Source of the DNA: Maratus speciosus
Lineage: Eukaryota; Arthropoda; Arachnida; Araneae; Salticidae
DNA length: 64,000 bases
Direction: 5' to 3'
Assembly (NCBI GenBank): GCA_963932465.1
Contig: CAWVRF010001058.1
Span: forward strand, 1,116,001 to 1,180,000
Every line of letters starts with the position of its first letter. Positions within the stretch are counted from its first letter, which is position 1. The notes under the pieces were generated by a model, which worked only from the letters and a program-made list of their open reading frames with translations, made no database searches and had not been told where the DNA came from. Both the position numbers and the translations under genes were made by a program. This document shows, one piece after another, positions 33,170-49,130 of the stretch.

Positions 33170-34154
33170 GCATATAAAACACGCAATATTTATGAATTGA
33201 ATTCCGGTGCAGGGCTGAAAATTAATTTCTTAATAAATAATAAAGCGAAACCGAATATATTGTTTCAACAATCAATGCATTGTTAGAAAATTCATCAGAA
33301 AGAATTACCGCATATAAAACATGCAATATTTATGAATTGATTTCCGGTGCAGGGCTGAAAATTAATTTCTTAATCTTAATAAATAATAAAGCGAAACCGA
33401 ATATATTGTTTCAACAATAAAGCATTGTTAGAAAATTCATCAGAAAGAGTTACCTCATATAAAACACGCAATATTTATGAATTGAATTCCGGTGCAGGGC
33501 TCAAAATTAATTTCTTAGTAAATAATAAAGCGAAACCGAATATATTGTTTCAACAATCAAAGCATTGTTAGAAAATTCATCAGAAAGAGTTACCGCATAT
33601 AAAACACACAATATTTATGAATTGAATTCCGGTGCACCGCTGAAAATTAATTTCTTAATAAATAATAAAGCGAAACCGAATATATTGTTTCAACAATCAA
33701 AGCATTGTTAGAAAATTCATCAGAAAGAGTTACCGCATATAAAACACGCAATATTTATGAATTGAATACCGGTGCAGGGCTCAAAATTAATTTATTAATA
33801 AATAATAAAGCGAAACCGAATATATTGTTTCAACAATCAAAGCATTGTTAGAAAATTCAACAGAATGAGTTACCGCATATAAAACACGCAATATTTATGA
33901 ATTGAATTCCGGTGCAGGGCTGAAAATTAATTTCTTAATAAATAATAAAGCGAAACCGAATATAGTGTTTCAACAATCAAAGCATTGTTAGAAAATTCAT
34001 CAGAAAGAGTTACCGCATATAAAACACGCAATATTTGTGAATTGAATTCCGGTGCAGGGCTGAAAATTAATTTCTTAATAAATAATAAAGCGAAACCGAA
34101 TATATTGTTTCAACAATCAAAGCATTGTTAGAAAATTCATCAGAAAGAGTTACC

Positions 34155-36000
34155 GCATATAAAACACGCAATATTTATGAATTGAATCCCGGTGCAGGGC
34201 TCAAAATTTATTTCTTAATAAATAATAAAGCGAAACCGAATATATTGTTTCAACAATCAAAGCATTGTTAGAAAATTCATCAGAAAGAGTTACCGCATAT
34301 AAAACACGCAATATTTATGAACTGAATTCCGGTGCAGGGCTGAAAATTAATTTCTTAATAAATAATAAAGCGAAACCGAATATATTGTTTCAACAATCAA
34401 AGCATTGTTAGAAAATTCATCAGAAAGAGTTACCGCATATAAAACACGCAATATTTATGAATTGAATTCCGGTGCAGGGCTGAAAATTAATTTCTTAATA
34501 AATAATAAAGCGAAACCGAATATATTGTTTCAACAATCAAAGCATTGTTAGAAAATTCATCAGATAGAGTTACCGCATATAAAACACGCAATATTTATGA
34601 ATTGAATTCCGGTGCAGGGCTGAAAATTAATTTCTTAATAAATAATAAAGCGAAACCGAATATATTGTTTCAACAATCAAAGCATTGTTAGAAAATTCAC
34701 CAGAAAGAGTTACCGCATATAAAACACGCAATATTTATGAATTGAATCCCGGTGCAGGGCTCAAAATTAATTTATTAATAAATAATAAAGCGAAACCGAA
34801 TATATTGTTTCAACAATGAAAGCATTGTTAGAAAATTCATCAGAAAGAGTTACCGCATATAAAACACGCAATATTTATGAATTGAATCCCGGTGCAGGGC
34901 TCAAAATTAATTTATTAATAAATAATAAAGCAAAACCGAATATATTGTTTCAACAATCAAAGCATTGTTAGAAAATTCATCAGAAAGAGTTACCGCATAC
35001 AAAACACGCAATATTTATGAGCTGAATTCCGGTGCAGGGCTGAAAATTAATTTCTTAATAAATAATAAAGCGAAACCGAATATATTGTTTCAACAATCAA
35101 AGAATTGTTAGAAAATTCATCAGAAAGAGTTACCTCATATAAAACACGCAATATTTATGAATTGAATTCCGGTGCAGGGCTGAAAATTAATTTTTTAATA
35201 TATAATAAAGCGAAACCGAATATATTGTTTCAACAATCAAAGCATTGTTAGAAAATTCATCAGAAAGAGTTACCGCATATAAAACACGCAATATTTATGA
35301 ATTGAATTCCGGTGCAGGGCTGAAAATTAATTTCTTAATAAATAATAAAGCGAAACCGAATATATTGTTTCAACAATCTTAGCATTGTTAGAAAATTCAT
35401 CAGAAAGAGTTACCGCATATAAAACACGCAATATTTATGAATTGAATTCCGGTGCAGGGCTGAAAATTAATTTCTTAATAAATAATAAAGCGAAACCGAA
35501 TATATTGTTTCAACAATCAAAGCATTGTTAGAAAATTCATCAGAAAGAGTTACCGCATATAAAACACGCAATATTTATGAATTGAATTCCGGTGCAGGGC
35601 TGAAAATTAATTTCTTAATAAATAATAAAGCGAAACCGAATATATTGTTTCAACAATCTTAGCATTGTTAGAAAATTCATCAGAAAGAGTTACCGCATAT
35701 AAAACACGCAATATTTATGAATTGAATCCCGGTGCAGGGCTCAAAATTAATTTCTTAATAAATAATAAAGCGAAACCGAATATATTGTTTCAACAATCAA
35801 AGCATTGTTAGAAAATTCATCAGAAAGAGTTACCGCATATAAAACACGCAATATTTATGAATTGATTTCCGGTGCAGGGCTGAAAATTAATTTCTTAATA
35901 AATAATAAAGCGAAACCGAATATATTGTTTCAACAATCAATGCATTGTTAGAAAATTCATCAGAAAGAATTACCGCATATAAAACATGCAATATTTATGA
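34155..36000 (+). repeat. Higher-order repeat, second family, copy 3 (partial)
   Basis: The CATACAAAAC marker at 34996 and CAACAATCTTAG at 35376 lie 3370 bp downstream of their copy-2 partners. The right edge blends into a different unit near 35640 and is approximate. Confidence 0.7.
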
Positions 36001-37200
36001 ACTGAATTCCGGTGCATTGCTGAAAATTAATTTCTTAATCTTAATAAATAATAAAGCGAAACCGAATATATTGTTTCAACAATAAAGCATTGTTAGAAAA
36101 TTCATCAGAAAGAGTTACCTCATATAAAACACGCAATATTTATGAATTGAATTCCGGTGCAGGGCTGAAAATTAATTTCTTAATAAATAATAAAGCGAAA
36201 CCGAATATATTGTTTCAACAATCAAAGCATTGTTAGAATATTCATCAGAAAGAGTTACCGCATATAAAACACGCAATATTTATGAATTGAATTCCGGTGC
36301 AGGGCTGAAAATTAATTTCTTAATAAATAATAAACCGAAACCGAATATATTGTTTCAACAATCAAAGCATTGTTAGAAAATTCATCAGATAGAGTTACCG
36401 CATATAAAACACGCAATATTTATGAATTGAATTCCGGTGCAGGGCTGAAAATTAATTTCTTAATAAATAATAAAGCGAAACCGAATATATTGTTTCAACA
36501 ATCTTAGCATTGTTAGAAAATTCATCAGAAAGAGTTACCGCATATAAAACACGCAATATTTATGAATTGAATTCCGGTGCAGGGCTGAAAATTAATTTCT
36601 TAATAAATAATAAAGCGAAACCGAATATATTGTTTCAACAATCAAAGCATTGTTAGAAAATTCATCAGAAAGAGTTACCGCATATAAAACACGCAATATT
36701 TATGAATTGAATTCCGGTGCAGGGCTGAAAATTAATTTCTTAATAAATAATAAAGCGAAACCGAATATATTGTTTCAACAATCTTAGCATTGTTAGAAAA
36801 TTCATCAGAAAGAGTTACCGCATATAAAACACGCAATATTTATGAATTGAATCCCGGTGCAGGGCTCAAAATTAATTTCTTAATAAATAATAAAGCGAAA
36901 CCGAATATATTGTTTCAACAATCAAAGCATTGTTAGAAAATTCATCAGAAAGAGTTACCGCATATAAAACACGCAATATTTATGAATTGATTTCCGGTGC
37001 AGGGCTGAAAATTAATTTCTTAATAAATAATAAAGCGAAACCGAATATATTGTTTCAACAATCAATGCATTGTTAGAAAATTCATCAGAAAGAATTACCG
37101 CATATAAAACATGCAATATTTATGAACTGAATTCCGGTGCATTGCTGAAAATTAATTTCTTAATCTTAATAAATAATAAAGCGAAACCGAATATATTGTT
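35340..37200 (+). repeat. Eight-monomer unit duplicated at 1125-bp step
   Basis: CAACAATCTTAG at 35376 and 35656 reappears at 36501 and 36781, and the GCATTGCTG monomer with the 6-bp insertion at 36036 reappears at 37161. The constant offset of 1125 bp is eight monomers including one 145-bp unit. The span overlaps the previous family, showing nesting. Confidence 0.75.
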
Positions 37201-39099
37201 TCAACAATAAAGCATTGTTAGAAAATTCATCAGAAAGAGTTACCTCATATAAAACACGCAATATTTATGAATTGAATTCCGGTGCAGGGCTGAAAATTAA
37301 TTTCTTAATAAATAATAAAGCGAAACCGAATATATTGTTTCAACAATCAAAGCATTGTTAGAATATTCATCAGAAAGAGTTACCGCATATAAAACACGCA
37401 ATATTTATGAATTGAATTCCGGTGCAGGGCTGAAAATTAATTTCTTAATAAATAATAAAGCGAAACCGAATATATTGTTTCAACAATCAAAGCATTGTTA
37501 GAAAATTCATCAGAAAGAGTTACCGCATATAAAACACGCAATATTTATGAATTGAATTCCGGTGCAGGGCTGAAAATTAATTTCTTAATAAATAATAAAG
37601 CGAAACCGAATATATTGTTTCAACAATCAAAGCATTGTTAGAAAATTCATCAGATAGAGTTACCGCATATAAAACACGCAATATTTATGAATTGAATTCC
37701 GGTGCAGGGCTGAAAATTAATTTCTTAATAAATAATAAAGCGAAACCGATTATTGTTTCAACAATCAAAGCATTGTTAGAAAATTCACCAGAAAGAGTTA
37801 CCGCATATAAAACACGCAATATTTATGAATTGAATTCCGCTGCAGGGCTCAAAATTAATTTATTAATAAATAATAAAGCGAAACCGAATATATTGTTTCA
37901 ACAATGAAAGCATTGTTAGAAAATTCATCAGAAAGAGTTACCGCATATAAAACACGCAATATTTATGAATTGAATACCGGTGCAGGGCTCAAAATTAATT
38001 TATTAATAAATAATAAAGCGAAACCGAATATATTGTTTCAACAATCAAAGCATTGTTAGAAAATTCATCAGAAAGAGTTACCTCATATAAAACACGCAAT
38101 ATTTATGAATTGAATTCCGGTGCAGGGCTGAAAATTAATTTCTTAATAAATAATAAAGCGAAACCGAATATATTGTTTCAACAATCAAAGCATTGTTATA
38201 AAATTCATCAGAAAGAGTTACCGCATATAAAACACGCAATATTTATGAATTGAATTCCGGTGCAGGGCTGAAAATTAATTTCTTAATGAATAATAAAGCG
38301 TAACCGAATATATTGTTTCAACAATCAAAGCATTGTTGGAAAATTCATCAGAAAGAGTTACCGCATATAAAACACGCAATATTTATGAATTGAATCCCGG
38401 TGCAGGGCTCAAAATTAATTTCTTAATAAATAATAAAGCGAAACCGAATATATTGTTTCAACAATCAAAGCATTGTTAGAAAATTCATCAGAAAGAGTTA
38501 CCGCATATAAAACACGCAATATTTATGAATTGAATTCCGGTGCAGGGCTGAAAATTAATTTCTTAATAAATAATAAAGCGTAACCGAATATATTGTTTCA
38601 ACAATCAAAGCATTGTTGGAAAATTCATCAGAAAGAGTTACCGCATATAAAACACGCAATATTTATGAATTGAATCCCGGTGCAGGGCTCAAAATTAATT
38701 TCTTAATAAATAATAAAGCGAAACCGAATATATTGTTTCAACAATCAAAGCATTGTTAGAAAATTCATCAGAAAGAGTTACCGCATATAAAACACGCAAT
38801 ATTTATGAATTGAATTCCGGTGCAGGGCTGAAAATTAATTTCTTAATAAATAATAAAGCGAAACCGAATATATTGTTTCAACAATCTTAGCATTGTTAGA
38901 AAATTCATCAGAAAGAGTTACCGCATATAAAACACGCAATATTTATGAATTGATTTCCGGTGCAGGGCTGAAAATTAATTTCTTAATAAATAATAAAGCG
39001 AAACCGAATATATTGTTTCAACAATCAATGCATTGTTAGAAAATTCATCAGAAAGAATTACCGCATATAAAACATGCAATATTTATGAACTGAATTCCG

Positions 39100-41850
39100 G
39101 TGCATTGCTGAAAATTAATTTCTTAATCTTAATAAATAATAAAGCGAAACCGAATATATTGTTTCAACAATAAAGCATTGTTAGAAAATTCATCAGAAAG
39201 AGTTACCTCATATAAAACACGCAATATTTATGAATTGAATTCCGGTGCAGGGCTGAAAATTAATTTCTTAATAAATAATAAAGCGAAACCGAATATATTG
39301 TTTCAACAATCAAAGCATTGTTAGAATATTCATCAGAAAGAGTTACCGCATATAAAACACGCAATATTTATGAATTGAATTCCGGTGCAGGGCTGAAAAT
39401 TAATTTCTTAATAAATAATAAAGCGAAACCGAATATATTGTTTCAACAATCAAAGCATTGTTAGAAAATTCATCAGAAAGAGTTACCGCATATAAAACAC
39501 GCAATATTTATGAATTGAATTCCGGTGCAGGGCTGAAAATTAATTTCTTAATAAATAATAAAGCGAAACCGAATATATTGTTTCAACAATCAAAGCATTG
39601 TTAGAAAATTCATCAGATAGAGTTACCGCATATAAAACACGCAATATTTATGAATTGAATTCCGGTGCAGGGCTGAAAATTAATTTCTTAATAAATAATA
39701 AAGCGAAACCGATTATTGTTTCAACAATCAAAGCATTGTTAGAAAATTCACCAGAAAGAGTTACCGCATATAAAACACGCAATATTTATGAATTGAATTC
39801 CGCTGCAGGGCTCAAAATTAATTTCTTAATAAATAATAAAGCGAAACCGAATATATTGTTTCAACAATCAAAGCATTGTTAGAAAATTCATCAGAAAGAG
39901 TTACCGCATATAAAACACGCAATATTTATGAATTGATTTCTGGTGCAGGGCTGAAAATTAATTTCTTAATAAATAATAAAGCGAAACCGAATATATTGTT
40001 TCAACAATCAATGCATTGTTAGAAAATTCATCAGAAAGAATTACCGCATATAAAACATGCAATATTTATGAACTGAATTCCGGTGCATTGCTGAAAATTA
40101 ATTTCTTAATCTTAATAAATAATAAAGCGAAACCGAATATATTGTTTCAACAATAAAGCATTGTTAGAAAATTCATCAGAAAGAGTTACCTCACATAAAA
40201 CACGCAATATTTATGAATTGAATTCCGGTGCAGGGCTGAAAATTAATTTCTTAATAAATAATAAAGCGAAACTGAATATATTGTTTCAACAATCAAAGCA
40301 TTGTTAGAATATTCATCAGAAAGAGTTACCGCATATAAAACACGCAATATTTATGAATTGAATTCCGGTGCAGGGCTGAAAATTAATTTCTTAATAAATA
40401 ATAAAGCGTAACCGAATATATTGTTTCAACAATCAAAGCATTGTTGGAAAATTCATCAGAAAGAGTTACCGCATATAAAACACGCAATATTTATGAATTG
40501 AATCCCGGTGCAGGGCTCAAAATTAATTTCTTAATAAATAATAAAGCGAAACCGAATATATTGTTTCAACAATCAATGCATTGTTAGAAAAATCATCAGA
40601 AAGAATTACCGCTTATAAAACATGCAATATTTATGAACTGAATTCCGGTGCATTGCTGAAAATTAATTTCTTAATCTTAATAAATAATAAAGCGAAACCG
40701 AATATATTGTTTCAAGAATAAAGCATTGTTAGAAAATTCAACAGAATGAGTTACCACATATAAAACACGCAATATTTAGGAATTGAATTCCGGTGCAGGG
40801 CTGAAAATTAATTTCTTAATAAATAATAAAGCGAAACCGAATATAGTGTTTCAACAATCAAAGCATTGTTAGAAAATTCATCAGAAAGAGTTACCGCATA
40901 TAAAACACGCAATATTTGTGAATTGAATTCCGGTGCGGGGCTGAAAATTAATTTCTTAATAAATAATAAAGCGAAACCGAATATATTGTTTCAACAATCA
41001 AAGCATTGTTAGAAAATTCATCAGAAAGAGTTACCGCATATAAAACACGCAATATTTATGAATTGAATCCCGGTGCAGGGCTCAAAATTTATTTCTTAAT
41101 AAATAATAAAGCGAAACCGAATATATTGTTTCAACAATCAAAGCATTGTTAGAAAATTCATCAGAAAGAGTTACCGCATATAAAACACGCAATATTTATG
41201 AACTGAATTCCGGTGCAGGGCTGAAAATTAAAATCTTACTCTTAATAAATAATAAAGCGAAACCGAATATATTGTTTCAACAATCAAAGCATTGTTAGAA
41301 AATTCATCAGAAAGAGTTACCTCATATAAAACACGCAATATTTATGAATTGAATTCCGGTGCAGGGCTGAAAATTAATTTTTTAATATATAATAAAGCGA
41401 AACCGAATATATTGTTTCAACAATGAAAGCATTGTTAGAAAATTCATCAGAACGAGTTACCGCATATAAAACACGCAATATTTATGAATTGAATTCCGGT
41501 GCAGGGCTGAAAATTAATTTCTTAATAAATAATAAAGCGAAACCGAATATATTGTTTCAACAATCAAAGCATTGTTAGAAAATTCATCAGAAAGAGTTAC
41601 CGCATATAAAACATGCAATATTTATGAATTGAATTCCGGTGCAGGGCTGAAAATTAATTTCTTAATAAATAATAAAGCGAAACCGAATATATTGTTTCAA
41701 CAATCAAAGCATTGTTAGAAAATTCATCAGAAAGAGTTACCGCATATAAAACACGCAATATTTATGAATTGAATCCCGGTGCAGGGCTCAAAATTAATTT
41801 TTTAATAAATAATAAAGCGAAACCGAATATATTGTTTCAACAATCAAAGC
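39100..41850 (+). repeat. Higher-order repeat, third family, copy 1
   Basis: Markers recur exactly 2959 bp downstream: 39124/42083, 40107/43066 and 40672/43631 (6-bp insertions) and the rare TCACATAAAA at 40191/43150. Small differences exist, such as AAAATCTTACTC near 41230 against TTTCTTACTC near 44190. Confidence 0.8.
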
Positions 41851-42059
41851 ATTGTTAGAAAATTCATCAGAAAGAGTTACCGCATATAAAACACGCAATA
41901 TTTATGAATTGATTTCCGGTGCAGGGCTGAAAATTAATTTCTTAATAAATAATAAAGCGAAACCGAATATATTGTTTCAACAATCAATGCATTGTTAGAA
42001 AATTCATCAGAAAGAATTACCGCATATAAAACATGCAATATTTATGAACTGAATTCCGG

Positions 42060-44810
42060 TGCATTGCTGAAAATTAATTTCTTAATCTTAATAAATAATA
42101 AAGCGAAACCGAATATATTGTTTCAACAATAAAGCATTGTTAGAAAATTCATCAGAAAGAGTTACCTCATATAAAACACGCAATATTTATGAATTGAATT
42201 CCGGTGCAGGGCTGAAAATTAATTTCTTAATAAATAATAAAGCGAAACCGAATATATTGTTTCAACAATCAAAGCATTGTTAGAATATTCATCAGAAAGA
42301 GTTACCGCATATAAAACACGCAATATTTATGAATTGAATTCCGGTGCAGGGCTGAAAATTAATTTCTTAATAAATAATAAAGCGAAACCGAATATATTGT
42401 TTCAACAATCAAAGCATTGTTAGAAAATTCATCAGAAAGAGTTACCGCATATAAAACACGCAATATTTATGAATTGAATTCCGGTGCAGGGCTGAAAATT
42501 AATTTCTTAATAAATAATAAAGCGAAACCGAATATATTGTTTCAACAATCAAAGCATTGTTAGAAAATTCATCAGATAGAGTTACCGCATATAAAACACG
42601 CAATATTTATGAATTGAATTCCGGTGCAGGGCTGAAAATTAATTTCTTAATAAATAATAAAGCGAAACCGATTATTGTTTCAACAATCAAAGCATTGTTA
42701 GAAAATTCACCAGAAAGAGTTACCGCATATAAAACACGCAATATTTATGAATTGAATTCCGCTGCAGGGCTCAAAATTAATTTCTTAATAAATAATAAAG
42801 CGAAACCGAATATATTGTTTCAACAATCAAAGCATTGTTAGAAAATTCATCAGAAAGAGTTACCGCATATAAAACACGCAATATTTATGAATTGATTTCT
42901 GGTGCAGGGCTGAAAATTAATTTCTTAATAAATAATAAAGCGAAACCGAATATATTGTTTCAACAATCAATGCATTGTTAGAAAATTCATCAGAAAGAAT
43001 TACCGCATATAAAACATGCAATATTTATGAACTGAATTCCGGTGCATTGCTGAAAATTAATTTCTTAATCTTAATAAATAATAAAGCGAAACCGAATATA
43101 TTGTTTCAACAATAAAGCATTGTTAGAAAATTCATCAGAAAGAGTTACCTCACATAAAACACGCAATATTTATGAATTGAATTCCGGTGCAGGGCTGAAA
43201 ATTAATTTCTTAATAAATAATAAAGCGAAACTGAATATATTGTTTCAACAATCAAAGCATTGTTAGAATATTCATCAGAAAGAGTTACCGCATATAAAAC
43301 ACGCAATATTTATGAATTGAATTCCGGTGCAGGGCTGAAAATTAATTTCTTAATAAATAATAAAGCGTAACCGAATATATTGTTTCAACAATCAAAGCAT
43401 TGTTGGAAAATTCATCAGAAAGAGTTACCGCATATAAAACACGCAATATTTATGAATTGAATCCCGGTGCAGGGCTCAAAATTAATTTCTTAATAAATAA
43501 TAAAGCGAAACCGAATATATTGTTTCAACAATCAATGCATTGTTAGAAAAATCATCAGAAAGAATTACCGCTTATAAAACATGCAATATTTATGAACTGA
43601 ATTCCGGTGCATTGCTGAAAATTAATTTCTTAATCTTAATAAATAATAAAGCGAAACCGAATATATTGTTTCAAGAATAAAGCATTGTTAGAAAATTCAA
43701 CAGAATGAGTTACCACATATAAAACACGCAATATTTAGGAATTGAATTCCGGTGCAGGGCTGAAAATTAATTTCTTAATAAATAATAAAGCGAAACCGAA
43801 TATAGTGTTTCAACAATCAAAGCATTGTTAGAAAATTCATCAGAAAGAGTTACCGCATATAAAACACGCAATATTTGTGAATTGAATTCCGGTGCGGGGC
43901 TGAAAATTAATTTCTTAATAAATAATAAAGCGAAACCGAATATATTGTTTCAACAATCAAAGCATTGTTAGAAAATTCATCAGAAAGAGTTACCGCATAT
44001 AAAACACGCAATATTTATGAATTGAATCCCGGTGCAGGGCTCAAAATTTATTTCTTAATAAATAATAAAGCGAAACCGAATATATTGTTTCAACAATCAA
44101 AGCATTGTTAGAAAATTCATCAGAAAGAGTTACCGCATATAAAACACGCAATATTTATGAACTGAATTCCGGTGCAGGGCTGAAAATTAATTTCTTACTC
44201 TTAATAAATAATAAAGCGAAACCGAATATATTGTTTCAACAATCAAAGCATTGTTAGAAAATTCATCAGAAAGAGTTACCTCATATAAAACACGCAATAT
44301 TTATGAATTGAATTCCGGTGCAGGGCTGAAAATTAATTTTTTAATATATAATAAAGCGAAACCGAATATATTGTTTCAACAATGAAAGCATTGTTAGAAA
44401 ATTCATCAGAAAGAGTTACCGCATATAAAACACGCAATATTTATGAATTGAATTCCGGTGCAGGGCTGAAAATTAATTTCTTAATAAATAATAAAGCGAA
44501 ACCGAATATATTGTTTCAACAATCAAAGCATTGTTAGAAAATTCATCAGAAAGAGTTACCGCATATAAAACATGCAATATTTATGAATTGAATTCCGGTG
44601 CAGGGCTGAAAATTAATTTCTTAATAAATAATAAAGCGAAACCGAATATATTGTTTCAACAATCAAAGCATTGTTAGAAAATTCATCAGAAAGAGTTACC
44701 GCATATAAAACACGCAATATTTATGAATTGAATCCCGGTGCAGGGCTCAAAATTAATTTTTTAATAAATAATAAAGCGAAACCGATTATATTGTTTCAAC
44801 AATCAAAGCA
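42060..44810 (+). repeat. Higher-order repeat, third family, copy 2
   Basis: Nearly identical to copy 1 at +2959. Its second part recurs again at +4081 (43150/47231, 43631/47712, 45042/49123). Confidence 0.8.
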
Positions 44811-47149
44811 TTGTTAGAAAATTCATCAGAAAGAGTTACCGCATATAAAACACGCAATATTTATGAATTGATTTCCGGTGCAGGGCTGAAAATTAATTTC
44901 TTAATAAATAATAAAGCGAAACCGAATATATTGTTTCAACAATCAATGCATTGTTAGAAAATTCATCAGAAAGAATTACCGCATATAAAACATGCAATAT
45001 TTATGAACTGAATTCCGGTGCATTGCTGAAAATTAATTTCTTAATCTTAATAAATAATAAAGCGAAACCGAATATATTGTTTCAACAATAAAGCATTGTT
45101 AGAAAATTCATCAGAAAGAGTTACCGCATATAAAACACGCAATATTTATAAATTGAATACCGGTGCAGGGCTCAAAATTAATTTATTAATAAATAATAAA
45201 GCGAAACCGAATATATTGTTTCAACAATCAAAGCATTGTTAGAAAATTCAACAGAATGAGTTACCGCATATAAAACACGCAATATTTATGAATTGAATTC
45301 CGGTGCAGGGCTGAAAATTAATTTCTTAATAAATAATAAAGCGAAACCGAATATAGTGTTTCAACAATCAAAGCATTGTTAGAAAATTCATCAGAAAGAG
45401 TTACCGCATATAAAACACGCAATATTTGTGAATTGAATTCCGGTGCAGGGCTGAAAATTAATTTCTTAATAAATAATAAAGCGAAACCGAATATATTGTT
45501 TCAACAATCAAAGCATTGTTAGAAAATTCATCAGAAAGAGTTACCGCATATAAAACACGCAATATTTATGAATTGAATCCCGGTGCAGGGCTCAAAATTT
45601 ATTTCTTAATAAATAATAAAGCGAAACCGAATATATTGTTTCAACAATCAAAGCATTGTTAGAAAATTCATCAGAAAGAGTTACCGCATATAAAACACGC
45701 AATATTTATGAACTGAATTCCGGTGCAGGGCTGAAAATTAATTTCTTAATAAATAATAAAGCGAAACCGAATATATTGTTTCAACAATCAAAGCATTGTT
45801 AGAAAATTCATCAGAAAGAGTTACCGCATATAAAACACGCAATATTTATGAATTGAATTCCGGTGCAGGGCTGAAAATTAATTTCTTAATAAATAATAAA
45901 GCGAAACCGAATATATTGTTTCAACAATCAATGCATTGTTAGAAAATTCATCAGAAAGAGTTACCGCATATAAAACACGCAATATTTATGAATTGAATTC
46001 CGGTGCAGGGCTGAAAATTAATTTCTTAATAAATAATAAAGCGAAACCGAATATATTGTTTCAACAATCAAAGCATTGTTAGAAAATTCATCAGATAGAG
46101 TTACCGCATATAAAACACGCAATATTTATGAATTGAATTCCGGTGCAGGGCTGAAAATTAATTTCTTAATAAATAATAAAGCGAAACCGAATATATTGTT
46201 TCAACAATCAAAGCATTGTTAGAAAATTCACCAGAAAGAGTTACCGCATATAAAACACGCAATATTTATGAATTGAATTCCGCTGCAGGGCTCAAAATTA
46301 ATTTATTAATAAATAATAAAGCGAAACCGAATATATTGTTTCAACAATGAAAGCATTGTTAGAAAATTCATCAGAAAGAGTTACCGCATATAAAACACGC
46401 AATATTTATGAATTGAATACCGGTGCAGGGCTCAAAATTAATTTATTAATAAATAATAAAGCGAAACCGAATATATTGTTTCAACAATCAAAGCATTGTT
46501 AGAAAATTCATCAGAAAGAATTACCGCATATAAAACACGCAATATTTATGAATTGAATTCCGGTGCAGGGCTTAAAATTAATTTCTTAATAAATAATAAA
46601 GCGAAACCGAATATATTGTTTCAACAATCAAAGCATTGTTATAAAATTCATCAGAAAGAGTTACCGCATATAAAACACGCAATATTTATGAATTGAATTC
46701 CGGTGCAGGGCTGAAAATTAATTTCTTAATAAATAATAAAGCGTAACCGAATATATTGTTTCAACAATCAAAGCATTGTTGGAAAATTCATCAGAAAGAG
46801 TTACCGCATATAAAACACGCAATATTTATGAATTGAATCCCGGTGCAGGGCTCAAAATTAATTTCTTAATAAATAATAAAGCGAAACCGAATATATTGTT
46901 TCAACAATCAAAGCATTGTTAGAAAATTCATCAGAAAGAGTTACCGCATATAAAACACGCAATATTTATGAATTGATTTCTGGTGCAGGGCTGAAAATTA
47001 ATTTCTTAATAAATAATAAATCGAAACCGAATATATTGTTTCAACAATCAATGCATTGTTAGAAAATTCATCAGAAAGAATTACCGCATATAAAACATGC
47101 AATATTTATGAACTGAATTCCGGTGCATTGCTGAAAATTAATTTCTTAA

Positions 47150-49130
47150 TCTTAATAAATAATAAAGCGAAACCGAATATATTGTTTCAACAATAAAGCA
47201 TTGTTAGAAAATTCATCAGAAAGAGTTACCTCACATAAAACACGCAATATTTATGAATTGAATTCCGGTGCAGGGCTGAAAATTAATTTCTTAATAAATA
47301 ATAAAGCGAAACTGAATATATTGTTTCAACAATCAAAGCATTGTTAGAATATTCATCAGAAAGAGTTACCGCATATAAAACACGCAATATTTATGAATTG
47401 AATTCCGGTGCAGGGCTGAAAATTAATTTCTTAATAAATAATAAAGCGTAACCGAATATATTGTTTCAACAATCAAAGCATTGTTGGAAAATTCATCAGA
47501 AAGAGTTACCGCATATAAAACACGCAATATTTATGAATTGAATCCCGGTGCAGGGCTCAAAATTAATTTCTTAATAAATAATAAAGCGAAACCGAATATA
47601 TTGTTTCAACAATCAATGCATTGTTAGAAAAATCATCAGAAAGAATTACCGCTTATAAAACATGCAATATTTATGAACTGAATTCCGGTGCATTGCTGAA
47701 AATTAATTTCTTAATCTTAATAAATAATAAAGCGAAACCGAATATATTGTTTCAAGAATAAAGCATTGTTAGAAAATTCAACAGAATGAGTTACCACATA
47801 TAAAACACGCAATATTTATGAATTGAATTCCGGTGCAGGGCTGAAAATTAATTTCTTAATAAATAATAAAGCGAAACCGAATATAGTGTTTCAACAATCA
47901 AAGCATTGTTAGAAAATTCATCAGAAAGAGTTACCGCATATAAAACACGCAATATTTGTGAATTGAATTCCGGTGCGGGGCTGAAAATTAATTTCTTAAT
48001 AAATAATAAAGCGAAACCGAATATATTGTTTCAACAATCAAAGCATTGTTAGAAAATTCATCAGAAAGAGTTACCGCATATAAAACACGCAATATTTATG
48101 AATTGAATCCCGGTGCAGGGCTCAAAATTTATTTCTTAATAAATAATAATGCGAAACCGAATATATTGTTTCAACAATCAAAGCATTGTTAGAAAATTCA
48201 TCAGAAAGAGTTACCGCATATAAAACACGCAATATTTATGAACTGAATTCCGGTGCAGGGCTGAAAATTAATTTCTTACTCTTAATAAATAATAAAGCGA
48301 AACCGAATATATTGTTTCAACAATCAAAGCATTGTTAGAAAATTCATCAGAAAGAGTTACCTCATATAAAACACGCAATATTTATGAATTGAATTCCGGT
48401 GCAGGGCTGAAAATTAATTTTTTAATATATAATAAAGCGAAACCGAATATATTTTTTCAACAATGAAAGCATTGTTAGAAAATTCATCAGAAAGAGTTAC
48501 CGCATATAAAACACGCAATATTTATGAATTGAATTCCGGTGCAGGGCTGAAAATTAATTTCTTAATAAATAATAAAGCGAAACCGAATATATTGTTTCAA
48601 CAATCAAAGCATTGTTAGAAAATTCATCAGAAAGAGTTACCGCATATAAAACATGCAATATTTATGAATTGAATTCCGGTGCAGGGCTGAAAATTAATTT
48701 CTTAATAAATAATAAAGCGAAACCGAATATATTGTTTCAACAATCAAAGCATTGTTAGAAAATTCATCAGAAAGAGTTACCGCATATAAAACACGCAATA
48801 TTTATGAATTGAATCCCGGTGCAGGGCTCAAAATTAATTTTTTAATAAATAATAAAGCGAAACCGAATATATTGTTTCAACAATCAAAGCATTGTTAGAA
48901 AATTCATCAGAAAGAGTTACCGCATATAAAACACGCAATATTTATGAATTGATTTCCGGTGCAGGGCTGAAAATTAATTTCTTAATAAATAATAAAGCGA
49001 AACCGAATATATTGTTTCAACAATCAATGCATTGTTAGAAAATTCATCAGAAAGAATTACCGCATATATAACATGCAATATTTATGAACTGAATTCCGGT
49101 GCATTGCTGAAAATTAATTTCTTAATCTTA
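47150..49130 (+). repeat. Higher-order repeat, third family, copy 3 (partial)
   Basis: Third occurrence of the TCACATAAAA monomer (47231), the TTTCAAGAATAAAG monomer (about 47751) and the CTTACTCTTAATAAAT monomer (about 48280), all 4081 bp from copy 2. Confidence 0.8.
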